Assembly (NCBI RefSeq): GCF_015477805.1
Contig: NZ_JADLQL010000002.1
Coordinates: 1,364,001-1,428,000 of the forward strand
Reading direction: 5' to 3'
Source of the DNA: Nocardia flavorosea
Lineage (GTDB): Bacteria; Actinomycetota; Actinomycetes; Mycobacteriales; Mycobacteriaceae
Length of the DNA: 64,000 nucleotides
Below, one piece after another: positions 56,921 to 64,000 of this stretch. Below the pieces are notes generated by a model. The model was not told the origin of the DNA. It saw only the letters and a program-made list of their open reading frames with translations, and made no database searches. Each line of letters opens with the position of its first letter. Within the stretch, counting starts at the first letter, position 1. The translations under genes were made by a program, and so were the position numbers.

Positions 56921-59032
56921 TCAGCGGTCGGCCGGGGTCGGCCGCGGGAAGGGGAAGGCTTCCGGCGGGATGGTCGGTACGACGATCGGTGGCAACCCCG
57001 GCACCTGGAATGTGTTCGGACCGGTCGTGGTGGTCGTTGGAGCCTCGGGCTCCGGCCGGTAGACCGGCGGCGGTTCGGCCAGCGGTGCGTGCTCGGCTCG
57101 TGTGGTGGTGGTCGCGTTCGGCACAGTGGTCGCCGTCGGTGTGCCCGCCGAGGTGGTCGGGGGTTGCGAAGTGTCTTGGACCGTTGCCGAATCCTGGCTG
57201 AACATGTGCTGTCCGTACCCGAGACCGACGCCGATAGAGGCCACCACCACCAGCGCACTCACCGCCACCATCGCGGCGCTGATCTCCCGGCGGGGACGTT
57301 GCGGTGGCGCACCGAACGAACGGCGCGGCAACAGTTTCGCCGGGAGTCGCAACGCCACTGTCGGGGGATCCTCGTCCGGGGACAGCCGCGGTACCGGGGT
57401 ATCGAGCGGGCGGGGCGCGCTGGAGTCGGGCGCGGGCTCCTCGGTATCCGGCTCCTCGCCTGAACGGAGACTCAGGTATCCCGCGCTGGAAAGTACGCTC
57501 GGGTCGCCGGTCGGTGGGCCGAAGATGCCCTCATGCGGTACCGGCAGAGCAGGGCGGGAACGATCCGAGCCGACCGCCGACAGCGGGTCCGCGGGAGATT
57601 CCGAGTGGGTTGTTGTGGTGGTTTCCGGGCCGTTGATCAGGGTGAGCCGCCCGGCCCCGTCGGCGGGTGTGGTGAGCCGGGTGGTCGCGTCGGCGGGTGT
57701 GGTGAGCCGGGTGGTCGCGTCGGCGGGCGCGGATGCCGGGTTCGTATGCACGGCAAGGCGGAGCTGCGCCACGGTTGCGCCGGGTTCCGTGCCGGCCGGT
57801 GCCGGCGAAGTCTGCGGGTGCGCCGTGGTGGCGGGCGGCGCGGGGAGGGAGCCCGAATACGCGGGTGCTGCGCCGGTCGGTGCCGCGGCGGCAGCGGGAA
57901 GCGCCGATATCGTGTCGCCGCTGTGGGCGAGGGGTGCGCTGGTGGGTGTCGTGTTACCTGCGTGCGCGGTGTCCATGCCGGGGTCCGGGGTGGGGACGCA
58001 GAGCGCTCGACCGGCGTCGGACTGTAGTGGGTTTGCGCCGCTGTCGCCCGGATGCCCGAGAGCGGCGGGGGCGTGCGCAGTGTCTTCGGCGACGGCTGCG
58101 AAGCGCCGGTCGTCCAGGGCGGTATCGCTCGTGCGCGCCGGTTCGCCGGCTCGCGGTGCGCGCACCCGGCCCGCCAGCAGCGCCGCGCCGCGGGCGGTTG
58201 CCGTTTCCGGTTCCGGTGGTACCAGGACCGGCATATCCACGGCGTCGCGCAGCGCCCGGCTCACCAGCGGAATACGGACACCGCCGCCGACTGCCAACAC
58301 TGCCTGCACCGGCCGACCCGATCGTTCGATGATTTCGCGGGTGGCGCGGGCGGCGGTTTCCACGGCGCGGGCGATGAGCGCGGTGAAATTCTCCTGGGTG
58401 AGCAGCACCGGCCCGTAACTGCTGGGCAGGGCGACCGCGTTACCGGCCGAGAGCCGTTCCTTCGCCGACCGGCACAGCGCGTCGAGTTCGGCCAGTCCGG
58501 CCGGGCCGGGCGGGTGGGCGATCCGGCCCGAGTTGATCTGCTGTTCCCGGATCAGCGAATCGAAGTATTCGCCGCTGATATCGCCGGTGCGTTCGGTATG
58601 CCGGACCTGCCGGGTGGAAACGTCCACCACCGTTACCGAGAGGCCGGAGGCGCCGAGATCGAAGACAGCGAGCGAGGTCACGTCCTGCAGTACGCCGGCG
58701 GCCGCGGCGAATTCCACGACGGCGTCGATATCGGGGACGATCTCGTAGCCGGTCAGGGCGTGCTCGTTCATCGCCGTATGCAATGCCCGGGCTTGTTGCT
58801 CGTCGCGGCAGGCGAGGACGGTGGCGCAGATGGCGGGGTTCGAGTTCAGGGCCGCCGCGACCGAGAGTGCGGCACGTTCGGCGCTGGGGGTCTCCGGCGG
58901 GACCACGAAGGTGCGCAGTTCGAAGGATTCGGGTACGGCGCCATCGGCTACCGAGCCGGGCGCAGTCCCCGCAGGTGGGCGCGCCAGGCGGATCGCGCCG
59001 GCCCCCACCGACACTCCCAGTACTGAACTCAT
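56921..59032 (-). CDS. Membrane-anchored Hsp70-like protein
   Basis: The 703-residue protein is read from ATG 59032 (GTG 59074 possible). Residues 1-300 form an actin/Hsp70-type ATPase: VLGVSVGAGAIRL, AVFDLGASGLSVTVVD (phosphate loop) and AVLAVGGGVRIPLVSRAL (adenosine motif). There is no Hsp70 substrate domain. Instead a long Thr/Pro/Ala-rich linker with tandem TTPADATTR repeats leads to a membrane helix near 590-612 (AAMVAVSALVVVASIGVGLG) and a proline-rich outer tail. Such proteins are typical of mycolata; the role is not known. Confidence 0.82.
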   Translation of the reverse strand: MSSVLGVSVGAGAIRLARPPAGTAPGSVADGAVPESFELRTFVVPPETPSAERAALSVAAALNSNPAICATVLACRDEQQARALHTAMNEHALTGYEIVPDIDAVVEFAAAAGVLQDVTSLAVFDLGASGLSVTVVDVSTRQVRHTERTGDISGEYFDSLIREQQINSGRIAHPPGPAGLAELDALCRSAKERLSAGNAVALPSSYGPVLLTQENFTALIARAVETAARATREIIERSGRPVQAVLAVGGGVRIPLVSRALRDAVDMPVLVPPEPETATARGAALLAGRVRAPRAGEPARTSDTALDDRRFAAVAEDTAHAPAALGHPGDSGANPLQSDAGRALCVPTPDPGMDTAHAGNTTPTSAPLAHSGDTISALPAAAAAPTGAAPAYSGSLPAPPATTAHPQTSPAPAGTEPGATVAQLRLAVHTNPASAPADATTRLTTPADATTRLTTPADGAGRLTLINGPETTTTTHSESPADPLSAVGSDRSRPALPVPHEGIFGPPTGDPSVLSSAGYLSLRSGEEPDTEEPAPDSSAPRPLDTPVPRLSPDEDPPTVALRLPAKLLPRRSFGAPPQRPRREISAAMVAVSALVVVASIGVGLGYGQHMFSQDSATVQDTSQPPTTSAGTPTATTVPNATTTTRAEHAPLAEPPPVYRPEPEAPTTTTTGPNTFQVPGLPPIVVPTIPPEAFPFPRPTPADR

Positions 59033-59188
59033 CGGCAGCCCATCCGTACTTCCCGCTTCACGATATGCGAGCACCGGCCAGTCGACGATGACGGCTCATC
59101 CCCCGAACCGGGCGGCTCCTCCGACAGTACCGCCCGGTCCCGTCGGATCGGGAGGCCGGAACCGTACGTCCGGCTCGCTCACCAGACT

Positions 59189-60511
59189 CTACGGTGTGCC
59201 CAGCCCCGCGTACACCCAGCCGGCCGACCGCCAAGCGGCTCGATCGAGACAGTTGCGGCCGTCGATGACAGATCGAGCGCGGACCACCGAGTCCAAGTCC
59301 TGTGGCCGGAGTTCGACGAATTCGTTCCATTCGGTGAGAACGAGGACCACATCGGCACGTTCACAGGCTTCTCGTACCGAGGTCGCGTAGCTCAGGGTGG
59401 GAAAGACACGACGGGAATTCTCCAGGGCTTTCGGGTCGTAGACTGTGACGACGGCGCCGTGCAACTGGATCATTCCGGCGACGTTGAGCGCCGGAGAGTC
59501 CCGCACATCGTCGGATTCGGGTTTGAAAGCCGCGCCGAGTACGGCGACGTTGGCGCCCAGCAGGGAGCCGCCGCAGGCGCGGGCCGCCATATCCACGATC
59601 TTGGTGCGCCGGCGCATATTGATGTTGTCGACCTCCCGGAGGAAGGCGAGAGCATGGTCGGCGCCCAGTTCGCCGGCGCGCGCCATGAACGCCCGGATGT
59701 CCTTGGGCAGGCAGCCCCCGCCGAATCCGACGCCGGCGTTCAGGAACCGGCGCCCGATCCGTTCGTCGTACCCGAGGGCGTCCGCCAGGACGGTGACATC
59801 GGCGCCGGTGGCCTCGCAGACCTCGGAGACCGCGTTGATGAACGAGATCTTCGTGGCGAGGAAGGCATTGGCCGATACTTTGACCAGTTCGGCGGTGGCG
59901 AGATCGGTGAGCAGGAACGGGACTTCGGCGGCGAGCAGATCCGCGTAGAGTTCTTCGACCAGTTCGCGTACCCACGGTGCCCGCTCGCGGGAACCGTCGA
60001 CGCCGAGGACGAGCCGGTCCGGGCGCAGGGTGTCGCGGACCGCGTAACCCTCCCGCAGGAATTCCGGATTCCAGGCGACCTCGATATCCACCGCGCTCAA
60101 TGCCCGCGCGCGTTCGCCCAGTGCGGCGGCGGTGCCCACCGGTACGGTCGATTTGCCGACGATCACGCAGGGCCGGGTGACCAGCGGCGCCAGCGTATCC
60201 ACCACGGCGTGTACGTATTTGAGGTCCGCGGCGTATTCACCCTTCTTCTGCGGTGTGCCCACGCCGAGGAAGTGCACATCGGCGTGGTCGGCGGCCTCGG
60301 AGTAGGCGGTGGTGAAGCGGAGCCGGCCGGCGTCCAGGTTGCGGCGCAGCACCGCTTCCAGCCCCGGTTCGTAGAAGGGCGTGACACCGTCGGACAGTTT
60401 CGCGACCTTGCCCGGGTCGATATCGACCCCGAGTACGTCGTGGCCGAGTTCGGCCATACACGCTGCGTGCGTGGCCCCCAGGTACCCGGTTCCGAAGACT
60501 GTGCATCGCAT
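59189..60511 (-). CDS. UDP-glucose 6-dehydrogenase
   Basis: The 440-residue protein is read from ATG 60511; 20 more residues are open upstream. The N-terminal Rossmann fold begins CTVFGTGYLGATHAACM (GxGxxG for NAD). STVPVGTA and NPEFLREG are substrate-domain motifs. The catalytic cysteine is C257 in GFGGGCLPKD. It oxidises UDP-glucose to UDP-glucuronate, used in polysaccharide or glycolipid synthesis. Neighbourhood with dcd resembles the layout in mycobacteria (dcd then udgA), here with genes in between. Confidence 0.93.
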   Translation of the reverse strand: MRCTVFGTGYLGATHAACMAELGHDVLGVDIDPGKVAKLSDGVTPFYEPGLEAVLRRNLDAGRLRFTTAYSEAADHADVHFLGVGTPQKKGEYAADLKYVHAVVDTLAPLVTRPCVIVGKSTVPVGTAAALGERARALSAVDIEVAWNPEFLREGYAVRDTLRPDRLVLGVDGSRERAPWVRELVEELYADLLAAEVPFLLTDLATAELVKVSANAFLATKISFINAVSEVCEATGADVTVLADALGYDERIGRRFLNAGVGFGGGCLPKDIRAFMARAGELGADHALAFLREVDNINMRRRTKIVDMAARACGGSLLGANVAVLGAAFKPESDDVRDSPALNVAGMIQLHGAVVTVYDPKALENSRRVFPTLSYATSVREACERADVVLVLTEWNEFVELRPQDLDSVVRARSVIDGRNCLDRAAWRSAGWVYAGLGTP

Positions 60512-60692
60512 AATCGATTGGTAATCCGCGCTGGTGGCCACACCAGAAAACCGAGGCGAGAGGCCGGGCAACAGTAGGTGTACACCGGACGACGGGGCCG
60601 GTCGGCCTGCGGAAACCGGGCGCTACCGGTGTGTTCGCGCCGCCTCGGTGGCGCTGCACCCGCACCGGCCGGCGGTCCGTAGGATCGCGGCG

Positions 60693-61226
60693 ATGCGCCG
60701 TCGAACGACCCTTCTCGCCGCCGGGATGGTCGCCGTTGTGGGGTTCGTGGTTGCGTTGTGGCCGGTCTATGTGCGTCCGCAACGCGAAGAACCCGCGCCC
60801 GCCGATGCGATCCTCGTGCTCGGGGGTGCGCACGACGGCCGGGAAGCGCTGGGGCTGCGGCTGGCGCGGGCGGGTTTCGCACCGCGGGTACTTATTTCCA
60901 ATCCGTACGAGGACAGCCCGCTGATCAACCGGATCTGTCACGGCGGTTACAGCTTCGAGGTGGTGTGTTTCGATCCGTCGCCGCGGACCACCCGGGGTGA
61001 GGGCCGGTATCTGGCGGAGCAGGCGCGTGCGCACGACTGGGACCGGGTCATCGTGGTGACCTTCACGCCGCATATCTCGCGGGCCCGGTATGTGCTCGGC
61101 AAGTGCTGGGACGGGCAGCTGTTGTTCGTCGACACCCGCACGGACCTCTCGTTACCGCGCTGGGCCTACGACTACCTGTACCAATCGGCGAGCTATGTGA
61201 AGGCGGTTTTCGAGGACTGCGGGTAA
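60693..61226 (+). CDS. YdcF/ElyC-like membrane protein
   Basis: The 177-residue protein is read from ATG 60693, where the signal/anchor begins (MRRRTTLLAAGMVAVVGFVV). The globular part has ADAILVLGGAHDGREALGLR, then PRTTRGEGRYLAEQARAHDW and VIVVTFTPHISRARYVLGK. These match the DUF218 (YdcF/SanA/ElyC) family, in which the D-A-I-x-V-L-G-G and T-x-x-E motifs are conserved. Related proteins affect envelope assembly. It diverges from the UDP-glucose dehydrogenase gene. Confidence 0.83.
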   Translation: MRRRTTLLAAGMVAVVGFVVALWPVYVRPQREEPAPADAILVLGGAHDGREALGLRLARAGFAPRVLISNPYEDSPLINRICHGGYSFEVVCFDPSPRTTRGEGRYLAEQARAHDWDRVIVVTFTPHISRARYVLGKCWDGQLLFVDTRTDLSLPRWAYDYLYQSASYVKAVFEDCG

Positions 61227-61281
61227 TGAGCCGGAACTTTTCCCAACTTTTGATGGCATGCGCCTTCAGTTTGACGCGGTG

Positions 61282-61310
61282 AGAGAGAACTCGCTAGATT
61301 CTCTCTAGCG
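61282..61310. promoter_or_regulatory. Interlocked palindromes upstream of the acyl-CoA dehydrogenase pair
   Basis: AGAGAGAA-N9-TTCTCTCT (61282-61306) and CGCTAG-N7-CTAGCG (61292-61310) overlap each other, about 55 bases upstream of the first dehydrogenase start. They form a likely operator for a fatty-acid or steroid-type regulator. The motif is not the known KstR or KstR2 consensus. Confidence 0.55.
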
Positions 61311-61362
61311 CCGGTAGTCGCCGGAACTGCTGCGACGACGCATGAAGCCTTCGGGAGCGTGT

Positions 61363-62595
61363 ATGGATTACGACTGGTCGGAGGCCGACAAGGCCTTCCG
61401 AGACGAGGTACGGGCGTTCCTGGCGGACAAGCTGACACCCGAGATCAGCACCGCGGGCCGGTTGATGACAAGTGTCTACTCCGACCACGAAGCCAGTCTG
61501 GAATGGCAGCGCATCCTGCACGAGCGGGGCTGGGCCGCGCCGCAGTGGCCGGTCGCGTACGGCGGTTGCGACTGGTCGCTCACCCAGCACTACATTTTCA
61601 GCCGGGAACTCACCCTGGCCGGCGCGCCCGCGCTCTCGCCCATGGGTATCCGGATGGTCGCCCCGGCGCTCATCGCCTTCGGCACCGAGCAGCAGAAGAA
61701 CTATTTCCTTCCCCGCATCCTCACCGGCGAGGTCTTCTTCTGCCAGGGCTACTCCGAACCCGAAGCCGGCTCCGACCTGGCTGCGCTCAGCATGGCCGCG
61801 ATCAGCGACGGCGACGATTTTCTCATCTCCGGAAGCAAGATCTGGACCACCCACGCCACCGAGGCGAACTGGATCTTCGCGCTGGTCCGCACCTCGCGCG
61901 AGGGTAGGAAACAGCAGGGCATCACGTTCATCCTGATGGATATGACCGCCCCCGGGATCGAGATCCGGCCGCTGGTCATGAGCTCCGGCGAACAGGTGCA
62001 GAACCAGATCTTCTTCGACAACGTCCGGGTTCCCAAGAGCAATGTGCTCGGGCAGATCGACGACGGCTGGACCGTCGCCAAGTATCTGCTGGTCCACGAA
62101 CGCGGCGGCGGCGCGATGGCGCCCGCGCTGCAGGCCATGGCCGAGAACATCGCCACCGCCGCGGCCGAGCAGCCCGGACGCGACGGAAAACCGCTCAGCG
62201 CCGACCCGCATTTCGCCGCCCAGCTCGCCGACGCCCGTATTCGTACCGAGGTGCTCGAGGTGCTGGAATTCCGGACACTGGCAGCCATGGCATCCGGTAA
62301 GGACCTCGGCTCCTCCTCGTCGATGCTCAAGATCCTGTCCACCGAACTCAGCCAGCAGCTGACCGAGCTCGCACTCACCGCGGCCGGGCCGCGCGGTCGG
62401 GTCTACCAGCCGCACGCCACCGCGCCCGGTGGCCCGATCGCCGAATACACCCCGCCCGCCGACGGTTACTTCAGCGGCGAGGACTGGCAGGCCGTCGCGC
62501 CCTTGCGCTACTTCAACGACCGCGCGGGCTCGATCTACGCGGGCAGTAACGAAATCCAGCGAAATATTCTGGCCAAAGCAGCATTGGGGCTCTGA
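61363..62595 (+). CDS. Acyl-CoA dehydrogenase (FadE), first of a pair
   Basis: The 410-residue protein is read from ATG 61363 (GGGAGCG upstream). The acyl-CoA dehydrogenase fold is clear: FCQGYSEPEAGSDLAALSMA (flavin/substrate loop), a beta domain, then GRVYQPHAT and YAGSNEIQRNILAKAALGL (FAD-binding C-terminal motif). In several actinobacteria, adjacent dehydrogenase genes form mixed alpha2beta2 enzymes for sterol side chains or long acyl groups; the next gene fits that pattern. The substrate is unknown. Confidence 0.92.
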   Translation: MDYDWSEADKAFRDEVRAFLADKLTPEISTAGRLMTSVYSDHEASLEWQRILHERGWAAPQWPVAYGGCDWSLTQHYIFSRELTLAGAPALSPMGIRMVAPALIAFGTEQQKNYFLPRILTGEVFFCQGYSEPEAGSDLAALSMAAISDGDDFLISGSKIWTTHATEANWIFALVRTSREGRKQQGITFILMDMTAPGIEIRPLVMSSGEQVQNQIFFDNVRVPKSNVLGQIDDGWTVAKYLLVHERGGGAMAPALQAMAENIATAAAEQPGRDGKPLSADPHFAAQLADARIRTEVLEVLEFRTLAAMASGKDLGSSSSMLKILSTELSQQLTELALTAAGPRGRVYQPHATAPGGPIAEYTPPADGYFSGEDWQAVAPLRYFNDRAGSIYAGSNEIQRNILAKAALGL

Positions 62596-63737
62596 TGGAC
62601 TTCACCTTCACCGATGAACAGCAGATGCTGCGCGACGCCGTCGCCGGGTTTCTCGCCGCCCGCTACGACCTGGAGAAGAGCCGCAGCGCCGTCAAAACCG
62701 GGGCCGGCTGGCAGCCCGAGATCTGGCGCGGCCTGGCCGAACTGGATGTTCTGGGCCTGACGCTGCCCGAGGAAACCGGTGGATCCGGCGGCGGTCCGGT
62801 CGAATCCATGATCATCGCCGAGGAATTGGGTCGCGCGCTGGTCGTGGAGCCCTACGTCGACACCGTCGTGGTCGGCGGCGGATTGCTGCGCCGCTCCGGC
62901 GGTGAACCCGCCCAGGAGCTGCTGCGACAGATCGCCCAGGGGGCTGCGCGAGTGGCCTTCGCCGCGCTGGAACCGGGTTCCGGCGAAGTGCGCCACGATG
63001 TTTCGGTCACTGCCCGCCGCGACGGCGAGGGCTGGGTGCTCGACGGTGCCAAGATCGTGGTCACCGGTGCGCCCATCGCCACCCACCTGATCATCTCTGC
63101 TCGCACCGCCGGTGAACGCCGCGACCAGGACGGAATCTCGCTGTTCCTGGTGGAATTCGATGGGTCCGCGCCACCGGCGGGCGTCGAGGTGCACCGCTAC
63201 CGCACCATCGACGACCGGGTCGCCGCCGACCTCACCTTCACCGATTTCCGCCTGCCCGCCGACGCACTTCTCGGTGCACAAGGACAGGCGTGGCCGGTTA
63301 TCGACGCCACCGTGGACGACGCCATCGCCGCGGTCGCCTCCGAAGCGGTCGGGCTGATGCGCAAGGTGCTCGACGACACCGTTGAATACACCAAGCAGCG
63401 TCAGCAGTTCGGTGTCCCGATCAGCAGCTTCCAAGCGTTGCAACACCGCATGGTCGATATGCTGATCGAACTCGAGCAGAGTATCGCCGCTGCCTACCTG
63501 GCCGCCTACGCGCTCGACGCCGAACCCGCCGAACGCGCCCGCGCAATTTCCGCGGCCAAGGTGACGATCGGCCGCGCGACCCGCTTCATCGGCCAGAATT
63601 CGGTGCAACTGCACGGTGCGATGGGTATGACCGAAGAATTGGCCATCGGCCACTATTTCAAGCGGCTCACCGCCATCGAATACGAATTCGGTAACAGCTC
63701 CGACCATCTCGCCCGCTATATCGCGTTGACGAGCTGA
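62595..63737 (+). CDS. Acyl-CoA dehydrogenase (FadE), second of a pair
   Basis: The 380-residue protein starts at the ATG sharing one base with the previous stop. N-terminal and middle segments (FTFTDEQQMLRDAVAGFLAA, VLGLTLPEETGGSGGGP, QRQQFGVPISSFQALQHRMV) are typical. The C-terminus (QLHGAMGMTEELAIGHYFKR) has the usual GAMGMT motif but lacks an obvious catalytic glutamate segment found in the partner family. Coupled translation supports assembly with the first dehydrogenase. Confidence 0.9.
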   Translation: MDFTFTDEQQMLRDAVAGFLAARYDLEKSRSAVKTGAGWQPEIWRGLAELDVLGLTLPEETGGSGGGPVESMIIAEELGRALVVEPYVDTVVVGGGLLRRSGGEPAQELLRQIAQGAARVAFAALEPGSGEVRHDVSVTARRDGEGWVLDGAKIVVTGAPIATHLIISARTAGERRDQDGISLFLVEFDGSAPPAGVEVHRYRTIDDRVAADLTFTDFRLPADALLGAQGQAWPVIDATVDDAIAAVASEAVGLMRKVLDDTVEYTKQRQQFGVPISSFQALQHRMVDMLIELEQSIAAAYLAAYALDAEPAERARAISAAKVTIGRATRFIGQNSVQLHGAMGMTEELAIGHYFKRLTAIEYEFGNSSDHLARYIALTS

Positions 63738-64000
63738 TCGGCCCGCACCCCACTCACCTGTGCCCGAGTGGCGTGCGGAAACCCGTGCCGGGCCGTGCGG
63801 TGGCTCAGCAGAGGGGGATCACCGCGCGGACCGGTACATCAGTACTCGAGTTCGGTCCACGCGATGGTGATCGGAAACGGGAAATCGATGCGGATACCGT
63901 CCTCGTGCGTGCCGGCTACTGCCGGGTGGCACGCAGGACTGCCGTCTCGACCGGAGAGACTGGGCCCGGCTCGGCTGTCGGCGTGCCATCAGCGGGGCTC
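63738..64000. other. Right window end, no supported gene
   Basis: The last 263 bases contain no complete gene. On the minus strand an open stretch from about 63988 to TGA at 63839 encodes a plausible tail (RIDFPFPITIAWTELEY) but has no start codon and an in-frame stop just upstream, so it may be a remnant. No terminator hairpin with T-run follows the dehydrogenase pair. Confidence 0.4.

Noticed and set aside
63839..63988. Possible C-terminal end of a minus-strand gene at the right window edge
   Set aside because: The stretch ends in a protein-like tail but has no start codon and an in-frame TGA upstream; too little sequence to call a gene or pseudogene.
1..64000. CRISPR arrays and insertion sequences
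   Set aside because: No regularly spaced direct repeats with unique spacers were seen apart from the iterons, whose spacers are far too short, and no transposase gene or terminal inverted repeats were recognised.

Overview
The window is high-GC actinobacterial DNA, most likely from Nocardia or a close mycolic-acid-containing relative. Evidence for this: heavy GTG/TTG start use, chained stop/start overlaps, XRE/TPR and XRE/DUF5753 regulators, a DUF4185 secreted protein, a 6C small RNA, and a host neighbourhood of tRNA-Gly, dcd, AspC-like aminotransferase and UDP-glucose dehydrogenase. It consists of host chromosome (1-10155), one apparently intact siphovirus-type prophage (10156-49016), and host chromosome again (49017-64000).

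Left host flank. In order: the start of a methyltransferase cut by the window edge, an erythromycin-esterase-family protein, a secreted DUF4185 protein, a thiolase-like/enoyl-CoA hydratase pair, an alpha/beta hydrolase and a small lipoprotein. Next comes an accessory cassette of two overlapping small genes divergent from an XRE regulator, with an 18-bp perfect palindrome between them. A Phd/ParE-type toxin-antitoxin pair lies just outside attL.

Prophage. A 51-bp direct repeat (10156-10206 and 48966-49016) equals the 3' part of a tRNA-Gly(CCC) gene; the intact tRNA is at the right end. Inside are: tyrosine integrase; divergent repressor and antirepressor; small early genes, including an excisionase-like protein; and a replication block (HTH initiator-like protein with a six-copy iteron array inside its gene, helicase-loader-like protein, DnaB/RecA-fold ATPase). 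These are followed by many small Cys-rich proteins and an HTH/cold-shock fusion. Then come HNH endonuclease, terminase, portal, MuF-like protein, scaffold, capsid, connectors, tail tube, tail chaperones with a -1 frameshift site, tape measure, baseplate proteins, three related collagen-like tail proteins, amidase, holin-like membrane proteins and two tail-fibre genes. After a strong terminator, the right end carries likely lysogen-expressed cargo: an exported protein, a second copy of the small-gene cassette, a DUF6879/XRE-DUF5753 pair and a DUF3800 protein.

Right host flank. tRNA-Gly, a glyoxalase-like protein, dCTP deaminase, a TetR regulator with two matching operators upstream of a divergent DUF2867-like gene, a hypothetical gene divergent from an XRE/TPR regulator, the aminotransferase, the 6C RNA, a YibE/F membrane protein, a membrane-anchored Hsp70-like protein, UDP-glucose dehydrogenase, a YdcF-like protein, and a coupled pair of acyl-CoA dehydrogenases.

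All assignments come from reading translated sequence and motifs; no database search was run.
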